A DNA stretch of 10,469 nucleotides from Treponema sp. UBA7590 (GCA_002478955.1 DLKK01000118.1:38391-48859); one strand, 5' to 3'; positions 1-6,782 are shown, numbered from the stretch's first letter. A program made the numbers and translations. The notes: a model not told the origin generated them from the letters alone.

Positions 1-689
1 GTGCATGGAAGCACGCTCCTATTTAGCAAAACCAGTTTTTCTACCGCTTTTTCCGTGTGAAAAGAAACTTGGTTATTGACATCATTATATTTCAATCTTT
101 CTACAGCTTCATCGGCTTTTATTGTTCCCAAAAGATAAAGCTGAACAGTCTGCATTGTGTTATCATCTGCAACAGGCCCAATCACAACATCAAAATCATG
201 CTGAATGCCGCCTTTGCTTCGATTTAATTTTATGAACTCAAGCCATTCCATATTCAAAGAATCAAAATGCTTGATATTCAAATCTTGAGATTCTTCAAAA
301 CTGAATTTATACACATAACTCTCTGTTTTTCCATTTCTAAGCATCTGCTTATATGCCCAGTTTCTAGCTTGCTCTTCAAGAACAGTTGTATAAAAGCCTT
401 TTCCAAAATCACGTCTGTTCTGAGATTTTTCCAAGTCAATCTTTTCAAAAAACGAATCCGAACCATGATACAAAATCAGTCCAGTATTTTTTGAGATATT
501 TTTATTAACAAAATCAAAAACTTCTTCCAAAGCAATCTGATGAAGATATTCATGCTGAACAAGCATTTTTTCCATAATATGATTTCTATGGAAAATTTCC
601 GTACATTCTTCGTAAGTTAAATTGTTGGTTTTTGTATAATTTTCGAGTGCCAATATAAAAAGAAATTCTATATCCGCCTGCTTACTCAT
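1..689 (-). CDS. DUF3791-DUF3990 fusion protein, ADP-ribosyltransferase-like (3' end outside window)
   Basis: The frame is open from an ATG at 689 to the left edge, giving at least 229 residues, so the gene is cut by the window. The start is supported by GAGGGG five bases upstream and a promoter at 716-724. Residues 1-68 are helical and resemble DUF3791 (IEFLFILALENY, later HEYLHQIALEEV). Residues 72 onward carry DUF3990 hallmarks: YHGS at 74-77, DFGKGFYTT at 94-102, EQARNWA at 106-112, DVVIGPVADD at 167-176 and QVSFHTEKA at 207-215. As I recall the families, DUF3990 belongs with ADP-ribosyltransferase folds and is often encoded beside DUF3791 genes in Treponema and Firmicutes, in toxin-antitoxin-like clusters. 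A role in modifying a cellular target using NAD+ is inference. The domain assignment is fairly secure and the biochemical function is not known. It is transcribed divergently from the lipoprotein gene. Confidence 0.82.
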   Translation of the reverse strand, partial: MSKQADIEFLFILALENYTKTNNLTYEECTEIFHRNHIMEKMLVQHEYLHQIALEEVFDFVNKNISKNTGLILYHGSDSFFEKIDLEKSQNRRDFGKGFYTTVLEEQARNWAYKQMLRNGKTESYVYKFSFEESQDLNIKHFDSLNMEWLEFIKLNRSKGGIQHDFDVVIGPVADDNTMQTVQLYLLGTIKADEAVERLKYNDVNNQVSFHTEKAVEKLVLLNRSVLPC

Positions 690-715
690 TTTTGCCCCTC
701 ATTTATTTTATGAAA

Positions 716-724
716 ATTATACCA
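716..724 (-). promoter_or_regulatory. Extended -10 promoter for the DUF3791-DUF3990 gene
   Basis: Read on the minus strand, this is TGGTATAAT: a perfect TATAAT preceded by the extended TG dinucleotide. The region 17 bases further upstream (AGGCAA) is a poor -35, which fits an extended -10 promoter. Transcription would start near 709, leaving a leader of about 20 nt that contains the GAGGGG ribosome binding site before the ATG at 689. Confidence 0.6.
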
Positions 725-790
725 CAAATCCGGCTTGTTTGCCTGAAATTCATGATTTGACATGAGCGCCACCCTTGCGTTTCTCCCTTG

Positions 791-819
791 TTTTCATTCT
801 TGCGTGTTTCTGTTAAAAT
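791..819 (+). promoter_or_regulatory. Possible promoter for the lipoprotein/ABC-F unit
   Basis: TTTTCA (791-796) and TAAAAT (814-819) are separated by 17 bases, matching the sigma-70 consensus at 4/6 and 5/6 positions. The expected transcription start falls on or next to the ATG at 826, and no Shine-Dalgarno sequence lies between them. The mRNA could therefore be leaderless. The match is modest and rests only on inspection. Confidence 0.35.
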
Positions 820-825
820 CAGCTC

Positions 826-2142
826 ATGCGTAAATTCAGTTTGATTTCTTTGCTGGCTCTTTGTTTGGGTTGTTTTATTTCTTGCGGAAACCGCGTAAAA
901 GGTTACGGTGTTCTTTTGTGGAATATTCCGGAGCATCAGATTCAGGACGGGGATTTGGTTCCTGTCTACATCCGTTCAAATATTTCGCAGGTTTATGTAA
1001 TCGGAACTTCGCAGGGAAAAATTGAGATTCCTTTGTGGCAGATTACAGATCCTGAGATGAAATTCAAGGCCAAAAAGACGGCAAAAAAATTTGAGGAATA
1101 CAAGCACACTTACGCTTCTGTTGCGCTGGACGGACTTCCTATGCGCGCAGAGCCGGTAAACACCGCAAAACAGGTTTATCGACTAAAAAAAGCCGAGACA
1201 ATAAAAATTCTTTACAAAGGAAAAGGCCAGGCTGTCTACGCAGGCAAAAAACCTCTTGAAGGCGACTGGCTACGCGTCCTTACCTCTGACGGAACAACCG
1301 GCTGGTGCTTCAGCTACAACCTTAGACCTTTTGAGACAGACATAAACGGAAACCAGATTAGTGGCGAAGTTGTAGAGGAAGAAAATCACATTGACGCAGA
1401 GCTTACAGAAATGCTCAAAAAGACGTGGTATCCTGAATCATATAAAAAAATGATTGATTCCGGGCGAATTGATCCGGCAAGAATCAACTTGAACTACAAT
1501 CTTCATCTTGATGAGGAAACAAACAAGCTTTCATTTGTAATGCCAGAAGCTAAAAAGGAATGGGACTACACCGGGGCAACAGAAGACAACACGATTGTTA
1601 ACGCAAGAGCCTACAAGCTGAACGACATTCCAATCATTGTGAGCGTGAAAAATTCTGTTTATATTGTTGTACGTTACACTGGCGAGAGCGGAAAACCGGA
1701 AGATTTCAACCTTGTTACAATCGACGCGGACATAAACCAGCTTGTTCAGGATGAAATCCAGCGCCGCGAAAGCGAATACGAGCAGATTTATATGTTCGGG
1801 CCGCATTTCCGTTCCTCAAGCTACGGGCAGCTTTCTTTGGGTGAAGACCATTCTTTCAGCTGGAACAACAAGAACCTTCTTGTGCCGGGCGTAATTTCCT
1901 CTTCGGCAAAAAATACAGGAACTGTGCAGATAAAATATTTCCTTATCCGTTCTTTGGCTCAGGCTTACGATGGTGTTCTTACATTCAAGTTTGACGGAAT
2001 GAACAAGGAAGTCAACTTTTTCTACAAGATGGAAGAAACCGGGCTCAGGCTAGAGGACGCGACTGGTGCTGTTCTTGACGGCAATGTGTTCAGGGAACGA
2101 GGAATCTCACCTTTAATCATATTCTTTAAGCAAGCGGAATAG
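826..2142 (+). CDS. SH3-domain lipoprotein
   Basis: This 438-residue protein begins with a basic residue, a hydrophobic stretch (residues 5-19) and FISC ending at Cys20 followed by Gly, a relaxed spirochaete-style lipobox. It is probably exported, lipidated at Cys20 and anchored in a membrane. Cys16 is a less likely alternative. Residues about 95-170 resemble a bacterial SH3 domain, with LPMRAEP at 104-110, GDWLRVLTSDGTTGWCF at 146-162 and a typical alternation of short strands. Such domains commonly bind peptides or cell-wall components. Residues 171-438 match no family I recognise and look like a soluble mixed alpha/beta region. No Shine-Dalgarno precedes the ATG at 826, and upstream sequence offers no better start. 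The stop is 4 nt from the ABC-F start, so the two genes are probably co-transcribed. Its specific role is unknown. Confidence 0.85.
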   Translation: MRKFSLISLLALCLGCFISCGNRVKGYGVLLWNIPEHQIQDGDLVPVYIRSNISQVYVIGTSQGKIEIPLWQITDPEMKFKAKKTAKKFEEYKHTYASVALDGLPMRAEPVNTAKQVYRLKKAETIKILYKGKGQAVYAGKKPLEGDWLRVLTSDGTTGWCFSYNLRPFETDINGNQISGEVVEEENHIDAELTEMLKKTWYPESYKKMIDSGRIDPARINLNYNLHLDEETNKLSFVMPEAKKEWDYTGATEDNTIVNARAYKLNDIPIIVSVKNSVYIVVRYTGESGKPEDFNLVTIDADINQLVQDEIQRRESEYEQIYMFGPHFRSSSYGQLSLGEDHSFSWNNKNLLVPGVISSSAKNTGTVQIKYFLIRSLAQAYDGVLTFKFDGMNKEVNFFYKMEETGLRLEDATGAVLDGNVFRERGISPLIIFFKQAE

Positions 2143-2146
2143 TTTC

Positions 2147-4117
2147 ATGGCATTTGTACAATTTTCACAAGTTTCACTGGCATTTGGTGACAGAGATATT
2201 TTAAAGAATGTAAGCGTAAATCTTATGACCGGCACAAAAGCGGCTCTGACCGGCGCAAACGGTGCAGGAAAATCAACGCTGATAAAAGTAATGGCAGGAC
2301 TTATAAAACCTGACAGCGGAAGCAGAATCTGCCAAAAAGAAACAAGAATCGCATATCTTCCGCAGAGCGGCTTGACCCACCACGGTTGCTCATTAAAAGA
2401 AGAGGCGGACAGGGCTTTTCAGTTTGGCTACGAGCTCCAGAAACAGATTGACCAGATTGGCGAACAGCTAGAAAAAGGAACTGGAAACACAGAAAATCTG
2501 CTTCTGCAGCAGGCGGAACTTATTGCAAAGCTGGAGGAATCCGGTTGGCACAGGCGGGAAGCAACAGCGGAAAGCGTTCTGATGGGACTTGGTTTTTCAC
2601 ACGAGGATTTGCAGAAACAGACAGAAGAATTTTCCGGCGGTTGGCAGATGAGAATCGCCCTTGCAAAGGCGCTTATGCAGAATCCAGACATTCTTCTTTT
2701 GGATGAACCGACAAACTATCTTGATATCGAAGCTAGAACATGGCTGGAAAAATTCCTTTCAAACTACAAAGGTGCTTTTCTTCTTGTAAGCCACGACCGT
2801 TATTTTCTGGACGTTACAGTAAACGAAGTCTACGAGCTTTTCGGCGGAGATTTAAAGCGCTACAAGGGAAATTTTTCCCATTACGAACAGGTGCGCGAAG
2901 TTGAGCTTAAAACTTTAATCGCTGAATACGAAAAGCAGCAGGACGAGATTGCAAAGCTGGAAGATTTTATCCGCAGATTCGGTGTTCAAGCCACAAAAGC
3001 GGCTCAGGCACAGGAACGGCAGAAACAGCTGGACAAAATCCTTGCGCAGAAAATAGAAATTCCAGAAAGCCTAAAAAAAATCCACTTTAAATTTCCGGAA
3101 GCGCCGCACGCGGGTCATCTTGTTTTGCGGACAAAAGGACTTTCTAAATCCTACGACGGAAAGACAAATGTAATAGAAAACCTTGACTTGACCGTGGAAA
3201 ACGGAGAAATGCTTGTTGTTGCCGGAAGAAACGGCGCAGGAAAATCAACCTTGCTAAGAATGCTTGCAGGCGTTGACCCGATTTCTAATGGCGAAGTGAT
3301 TTTAGGTTCTGGCGTGAAAATCGGATATTTCAGCCAGGACAACGCTGAGACAATAAAAGGAAGCGAGACAATTCTTGAATATGTGGAAAGCCAGGCGCCA
3401 ACGGAACTTGTTCCAAAAGTCCGCGATATGCTTGGAAGTTTTCTTTTCCGTGGCGATGATGTCTTTAAGTCGCTGAATGTTCTTTCCGGCGGTGAAAAAA
3501 GCCGGATTGCGCTGCTTCAGCTTTTGCTGCGGGCGAACAACCTTCTTATCCTTGATGAACCTACAAACCATCTTGATATGCATTCAAAAGATGTGCTGAT
3601 GAACGCGCTCAAGGATTTTGGCGGAACGGTGATTTTTGTAAGCCACGACCGCGGATTTATTGAAGGGCTTGCCACAAAAGTTCTTGAGTTAAGACCAGGA
3701 AGCCACCGGGAATTTCCAGGAAACTACAAATATTACACGGAACGCATTGAAGCTGAAGAAGCTGGAATCGTCGGTCAGTTTGAAAAAGGAACTGGAATTG
3801 CCACAAGCAGCGTGAATTCTTCAAAAAGCAACGAAACAAAAACTATGGAGACAAAATCTGCCGGCAAACTAAGCTGGGAAGAACAGAAAAAAATTGAGGC
3901 GGAACGGCGCAAAAACGAAAAAGAAGTAGCCCGCCTTGAAGCAGAAATTGCAAAAGCCGAAGAAGAAAAATCTGCGCTGGAAGCAAAAATGGCACTGCCG
4001 GAAGTGTATTCAAACGGCGCAAAAGCAAAAGAAGTCCAGCAAAAGATTGACGAAACAAACAAAAAGATAGAAACTTTAACCCAGTCGTGGGAAACCGCAA
4101 TGGATAAATTAGGATAG
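2147..4117 (+). CDS. ABC-F family ATPase (translation factor type)
   Basis: This is a 656-residue protein with two ATP-binding cassettes and no membrane segments, the ABC-F arrangement. Cassette 1 has Walker A GANGAGKST (36-44), signature FSGGW (162-166) and Walker B ILLLDEPTN (182-190). Cassette 2 has GRNGAGKST (360-368), LSGGE (446-450) and LLILDEPTNHLD (466-477). The charged linker between them (about 245-310) is the P-site tRNA interaction motif region of the family. Residues about 575-650 form a long charged coiled coil, as in YdiF/YheS/Uup-like members. ABC-F proteins act at the ribosomal E site to relieve stalling, and some protect against antibiotics. Nothing here shows a resistance role, so a housekeeping translation factor is the simplest reading. 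The start follows the lipoprotein stop by 4 nt with no strong ribosome binding site, suggesting translational coupling. All catalytic motifs look intact. Confidence 0.93.
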   Translation: MAFVQFSQVSLAFGDRDILKNVSVNLMTGTKAALTGANGAGKSTLIKVMAGLIKPDSGSRICQKETRIAYLPQSGLTHHGCSLKEEADRAFQFGYELQKQIDQIGEQLEKGTGNTENLLLQQAELIAKLEESGWHRREATAESVLMGLGFSHEDLQKQTEEFSGGWQMRIALAKALMQNPDILLLDEPTNYLDIEARTWLEKFLSNYKGAFLLVSHDRYFLDVTVNEVYELFGGDLKRYKGNFSHYEQVREVELKTLIAEYEKQQDEIAKLEDFIRRFGVQATKAAQAQERQKQLDKILAQKIEIPESLKKIHFKFPEAPHAGHLVLRTKGLSKSYDGKTNVIENLDLTVENGEMLVVAGRNGAGKSTLLRMLAGVDPISNGEVILGSGVKIGYFSQDNAETIKGSETILEYVESQAPTELVPKVRDMLGSFLFRGDDVFKSLNVLSGGEKSRIALLQLLLRANNLLILDEPTNHLDMHSKDVLMNALKDFGGTVIFVSHDRGFIEGLATKVLELRPGSHREFPGNYKYYTERIEAEEAGIVGQFEKGTGIATSSVNSSKSNETKTMETKSAGKLSWEEQKKIEAERRKNEKEVARLEAEIAKAEEEKSALEAKMALPEVYSNGAKAKEVQQKIDETNKKIETLTQSWETAMDKLG

Positions 4118-4122
4118 AATAT

Positions 4123-4332
4123 GAATAAATTTTGAGTTTTTATTCTAAATCCACAAATTGAATAAGCGGGAAGAAAAAGGAAGCGGCAACCGAGCCATTC
4201 GGAGCTATGGCAAGCAATTTTGTAAAAATTGCGCAGTCCGATACCTTGTTATGCTCCGCATGGCGAATTGACGCGCTTTTTCTGGTAGCTTATTCAATTT
4301 CATTCAGAAAAAATAAAACTCAAAACTAATTC
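4123..4332. repeat. About 210-bp nested inverted repeat, MITE-like palindromic element
   Basis: The whole ABC-F to galE gap can fold back on itself. Arms pair as follows: 4130-4140 with 4315-4325 (TTTTGAGTTTT, 11/11); 4155-4167 with 4288-4300 (AAATTGAATAAGC, 13/13); 4172-4179 with 4276-4283 (AGAAAAAG, 8/8); 4195-4205 with 4253-4263 (10/11). The apex is a small hairpin with GCAATTTT at 4214-4221 and AAAATTGC at 4225-4232, and an unpaired block (GCAGTCCGATA) lies beside it. GAATAAATTTTGAG at 4123-4136 pairs 12/14 with 4319-4332, extending the outer end. No transposase and no clear target duplication are visible. It could be a miniature mobile element, a structured RNA or a dispersed palindromic repeat. 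A weak outward TTGACG/TATTCA pair (4268-4273, 4291-4296) could serve galE. Confidence 0.8.
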
Positions 4333-4359
4333 AATCAACTTAACAAAACAGGAGATTTT

Positions 4360-5337
4360 ATGAAAGTTTTAGTTATTGGTGGCGCAGGATATATTGGAAG
4401 TCATGTTGTAAAGGAACTTATGAAAAACGGACACAAAGTTACCGTTTTTGACAACCTTTCAAGCGGACTACGGCAGAATCTTTTTCCAGAAAATGAATTT
4501 ATCTACGGAAACATTCTTCTTCCAGAAGATTTGGACAACGCATTTGAAAAAGGATTTGACGCATTTATTCATCTTGCCGCATTCAAGGCAGCCGGCGAAT
4601 CAATGGTAAAACCGGAAAAATATTCACTGAATAACATTAATGGAACCCTGAACATAATGAATGCAGCGGTAAAGCACAATTGCCTTAAAATGATTTTTAG
4701 TTCCAGCGCGGCAACTTTTGGTGAGCCGCAGTATCTTCCGATGGACGAAAATCATCCTCAAAAACCAATGAATTATTACGGATTCACAAAACTTAAAATC
4801 GAAGAATTCATGGATTGGTACGACCAGCTTAAAGGAATGAAATTTGCCGCGTTAAGATATTTCAATGCGGCCGGATACGATCCGGAAGGCGTTGTATGCG
4901 GACTTGAACAGAACCCTGAAAATCTTCTTCCGCGAGTAATGGAAGCCGCCCTTGGAAAACGTTCACTTAAAATCTTCGGAACAGACTACGACACACGCGA
5001 CGGAACTTGCATCCGAGACTACGTTCATGTAACAGACCTTGCACGTGCGCACGTTATGGCTTTGGACTACATCGCAAAAAACAACAAAAGCCTGAAACTT
5101 AACCTTGGAACAGAAAAAGGAACAACCGTAAAAGAAATCATAGAAGCGGCTCGCAAAATCACAGGAAAACCAATTCCTGCCGAAGAAGCACCACGCCGCC
5201 CAGGCGATCCGGCAAACCTTTACGCAACCAGCAAAAAAGCAAAAGAACTCTTAGGCTGGGAACCAAAATACAGCGACGTAGACACACTTGTAGAAACAAC
5301 CTGGAAAGCATATTTAAAAGCTGAAAAAAATAAATAG
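4360..5337 (+). CDS. galE: UDP-glucose 4-epimerase
   Basis: This 325-residue, full-length enzyme of the extended short-chain dehydrogenase family interconverts UDP-glucose and UDP-galactose in the cytoplasm, supplying galactose for glycans or feeding galactose use. It shows the NAD-binding GGAGYIGSH (7-15), an acidic residue after strand 2 (D31 in FDNLSSG), HLAAFKAAGES (71-81), SSSAATFG (114-121) with the catalytic Ser, and the catalytic Tyr140-x3-Lys144. RYFNAAG (167-173) and DTRDGTCIRDYVHV (211-224) are GalE hallmarks. The start is fixed by AGGAG at 4350-4354, six bases before the ATG. It stands alone in its orientation group after the palindromic element and is followed by an AT-rich hairpin. 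Related epimerases acting on N-acetylated sugars share these motifs, so the exact substrate is less certain than the family. Confidence 0.93.
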   Translation: MKVLVIGGAGYIGSHVVKELMKNGHKVTVFDNLSSGLRQNLFPENEFIYGNILLPEDLDNAFEKGFDAFIHLAAFKAAGESMVKPEKYSLNNINGTLNIMNAAVKHNCLKMIFSSSAATFGEPQYLPMDENHPQKPMNYYGFTKLKIEEFMDWYDQLKGMKFAALRYFNAAGYDPEGVVCGLEQNPENLLPRVMEAALGKRSLKIFGTDYDTRDGTCIRDYVHVTDLARAHVMALDYIAKNNKSLKLNLGTEKGTTVKEIIEAARKITGKPIPAEEAPRRPGDPANLYATSKKAKELLGWEPKYSDVDTLVETTWKAYLKAEKNK

Positions 5338-5352
5338 GAAGATTTTTTTTAG
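5321..5352 (+). terminator. AT-rich hairpin after galE, possible terminator
   Basis: CTGAAAAAAAT (5321-5331) can pair along all 11 positions (one G-T) with ATTTTTTTTAG (5342-5352) around a 10-base loop that includes the galE stop codon. The T-run lies within the stem rather than after it and GC content is low, so termination would be weak. Confidence 0.3.
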
Positions 5353-5359
5353 AAGTTCA

Positions 5360-5400
5360 TTTTTCATAGATTCTAAATTTATTTCGGAATCTATGAAAAA
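5360..5400. promoter_or_regulatory. Perfect 14-bp inverted repeat over the first Xre start codon
   Basis: TTTTTCATAGATTC (5360-5373) and GAATCTATGAAAAA (5387-5400) are perfect inverted repeats around a 13-base loop. The ATG at 5393 lies in the right arm. No T-run follows, so it is not a standard plus-strand terminator. It could be an operator for the Xre protein encoded directly downstream, or an mRNA hairpin that hides the first start codon. Which of these is right is inference. Confidence 0.5.
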
Positions 5401-5725
5401 ATTTGTATTTTTCTTTTATATGACGCATTTGCAAGAGAATTTTATATCAAATCTTCGTTTTTACCGTGCCAGCAGGGGCTTTTCGCAGGTTGAATTTTCG
5501 GAAAAAATAGGAATAAGTCCTAACTATCTTAATGCTGTAGAAAATGGTAAAAATTTTCCTTCGCTTGAAGTTCTTCAAAAAATCATAGATGTCTTAAATA
5601 TTCTGCCTTATCAGCTTTTTTTAGAGATTCCAACAGAAAACAATGAAAATGCAAAGCCAACACAAACACTTATGGAACTGAAACAAAAAATCTGCTCAAT
5701 AATTGACGATGCGATAAATGGATAA
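5393..5725 (+). CDS. Small Xre-family helix-turn-helix protein
   Basis: The protein has 110 residues from the ATG at 5393, or 101 from Met10 at 5420. The helix-turn-helix domain spans about residues 18-72: FISNLRFYRASRGFSQVEFS, then EKIGISPNYLNAVENGKNFP, whose SPNYLNAVENGK is the recognition-helix region, then a helix ending in LPYQLF. The tail (80-110) is polar and ends in an amphipathic helix, ELKQKICSIIDDAI, perhaps for dimerisation. Family members are usually repressors. Neither start has a strong ribosome binding site. The first nine residues (MKKFVFFFY) are not part of the domain and the first ATG is inside an inverted repeat, so the start at 5420 may be the true one. Its last 20 codons are repeated at 6702-6764. 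Target genes are unknown; autoregulation through the 5360-5400 repeat is plausible. Confidence 0.8.
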   Translation: MKKFVFFFYMTHLQENFISNLRFYRASRGFSQVEFSEKIGISPNYLNAVENGKNFPSLEVLQKIIDVLNILPYQLFLEIPTENNENAKPTQTLMELKQKICSIIDDAING

Positions 5726-5789
5726 TTTATTCTGCAAAGGCACAAAAAATCCCCCGAAAAACTTCAGGGGACTAAAAAACAGGCTTTAA
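5662..5789 (+). repeat. Direct repeat copy 1 (end of the Xre gene plus terminator)
   Basis: This stretch matches 6701-6831. The first 45 bases are identical, then scattered substitutions and a few single-base gaps follow through the stop codon, the GC-rich hairpin and the trailing ACTAAAAAA and CTTTAA. It holds the last 21 codons of the intact Xre gene. The divergence suggests either an old duplication or two copies of different origin. Confidence 0.85.
5744..5771 (-). terminator. Rho-independent terminator, duplicated copy
   Basis: On the minus strand, TCCCCTGAA pairs with TTCGGGGGA around a GTTT loop (9 pairs, one G-T), followed by six T. It points left, so it would stop transcripts from the remnant genes at 5839-6635. 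It is a copy of the rnf terminator at 6783-6812. Confidence 0.75.
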
Positions 5790-5838
5790 ATTGCCCAAAT
5801 GCCAAGTTTTTTCTGAAGAAATAAATTCGACGTTTAGG

Positions 5839-6000
5839 TTAATTACAAGTGAAATATGTAGCTCCTTGAGAACTAAAAATACTCACACTTCTTATTTTTT
5901 TGGAAAACGGATTAAATCTGTTTCCTTTTTTATCTACAAAAGTAGCTAATCCCACCGTGTATATGCCTGCCGGTAATTTCAAGTTTATAGAATGCAATAT
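5839..6000 (-). pseudogene. C-terminal fragment of an unrecognised protein
   Basis: Between in-frame stops at 6001-6003 and 5839-5841 lies a 53-codon stretch with convincing protein character, including PAGIYTVGLATFVDKKGN and then RFNPFSKKIRSVSIFSS, ending YFTCN. The pattern suggests the beta-rich end of a secreted or surface protein, but I do not recognise the family. Just upstream, another frame reads KTGDVLNIAFYKL, as though a frameshift near 5985 split a longer gene. There is no credible start: a TTG at 5995-5997 has only a GGAG 12 bases away. I read it as a decayed 3' end rather than a real small gene. Confidence 0.45.
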
Positions 6001-6020
6001 TTAGCACGTCTCCTGTTTTT

Positions 6021-6635
6021 TCAATTCAGAAGCAAAAATTGGTCATTCAGCAAAAAATCTTCAAGGCAGATAATATAAATACCATTTTCATTGTAGTGTG
6101 GCACGATTTTTTCTTTTTGAATGATAACTTTTTTAAAACTGTCTGATATACGAAGAAGGGAATTTTCTTCTTGATTTAATTTTTCGCTATTAGAAACATT
6201 CAAAGCCGACTGAACATAAACTCTATAGTTTCCTTGATTTGCAACAAAATCACATTCAAGCTGCGTTTTTAATGAGTTGCCATTCTTATCTTTTGAATTA
6301 TACTCAACAACTCCCACATCAACATTATAGCCACGAATTCTAAGTTCATTGTAAATCAGGTTTTCCATAAGATGAGTTTCTTCTAATTGCCTGAAATTCA
6401 ACTTGGCATTGCGTAAACCTGTATCAGTAAAATAGTATTTTTTGTTCGCCCCGATATATTTTCGACCTTTTATATCAAAACGTTGTACAGTCTGAATCAA
6501 AAAGGCATCTTCAAGATATTCCAAATAAGAAGTTATGGTTTTATTTGTGATTGTTGATTTTTTGATTGTCTTAAATGTATTTTCTATTTTTACAGGATTT
6601 GTCAATGAGCCAATGGAAGAAGCTACAACATTTTT
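6021..6635 (-). pseudogene. 5'-deleted DUF4143 ATPase remnant
   Basis: This encodes only the C-terminal DUF4143 half of an AAA_14/DUF4143 ATPase, a family of about 400-450 residues. Counting from a TTG at 6605 it has 194 residues. Conserved blocks are KYYFTDTGLRN (56-66), HLMENLIYNELRIRGY (78-93), the nuclease-like QLECDFVA (115-122), YVQSALN (130-136) and NGIYIICLEDFLLN (174-187). Family-like sequence (VVASSIGSL) continues upstream of the TTG until a TGA at 6636-6638. The whole ATP-binding domain is missing. An ATG at 6638-6640 with AGGAAG before it is one frame off. This looks like the original promoter, ribosome binding site and start joined to the C-terminal half by an internal deletion. 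A short functional protein from the TTG is less likely. The function of intact relatives is poorly known. Confidence 0.75.
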
Positions 6636-6645
6636 TCATACAAAA

Positions 6646-6695
6646 CTTCCTATTACTTAATTTTTAGTATATACGAAAAATTAAGTAATAGGAAG
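6646..6695. repeat. 50-bp near-perfect palindrome
   Basis: The 20-base arm at 6646-6665, beginning CTTCCTATTACTTAA, is the exact reverse complement of 6676-6695. The 10-base centre (AGTATATACG) contains the palindrome GTATATAC, so only one base pair of the 25 is mismatched. On the minus strand its outer end supplies AGGAAG, seven bases before the ATG at 6640, and its centre contains TATACT, a possible -10. It most likely controlled the DUF4143 gene. It also lies almost at the junction with direct repeat copy 2, so a recombination role is possible. Confidence 0.85.
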
Positions 6696-6701
6696 TCAAA
6701 A

Positions 6702-6764
6702 CAAACACTTATGGAACTGAAACAAAAAATCTGCTCAATAATTGATAATGCGATAAATGGATAA
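6702..6764 (+). pseudogene. Orphan 3' end of an Xre gene
   Basis: Twenty codons and a TAA encode QTLMELKQKICSIIDNAING, differing from the end of the intact Xre protein only by Asn for Asp at one position. There is no start or helix-turn-helix domain upstream, and the frame runs back into unrelated sequence through the palindrome. It is either the old end of the Xre gene, displaced by an insertion, or the remains of a paralogue. Confidence 0.75.
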
Positions 6765-6782
6765 TTTTTTCCGCAAGGACAT

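Noticed and set aside
267..494. A plus-strand open frame opposite the DUF3990 gene
   Set aside because: It is antisense to a region with strong domain motifs and has no recognisable protein features.
757..762. Perfect TTGACA upstream of the lipoprotein gene
   Set aside because: No -10-like sequence is found at 16-18 bases, so it does not form a convincing promoter.
4207..4329. A 40-codon open frame (begins MASNFVKIAQSD) inside the palindromic element
   Set aside because: It has only GGAG two bases before the ATG, lies wholly within the nested inverted repeat, and matches no known family. It is more likely a by-product of the repeat, though many copies with a conserved frame would change this.
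5744..5771. GC-rich hairpin as a plus-strand terminator for the Xre gene
   Set aside because: On the plus strand the hairpin is followed by an A-rich stretch rather than T residues. The T-run is on the minus strand only.
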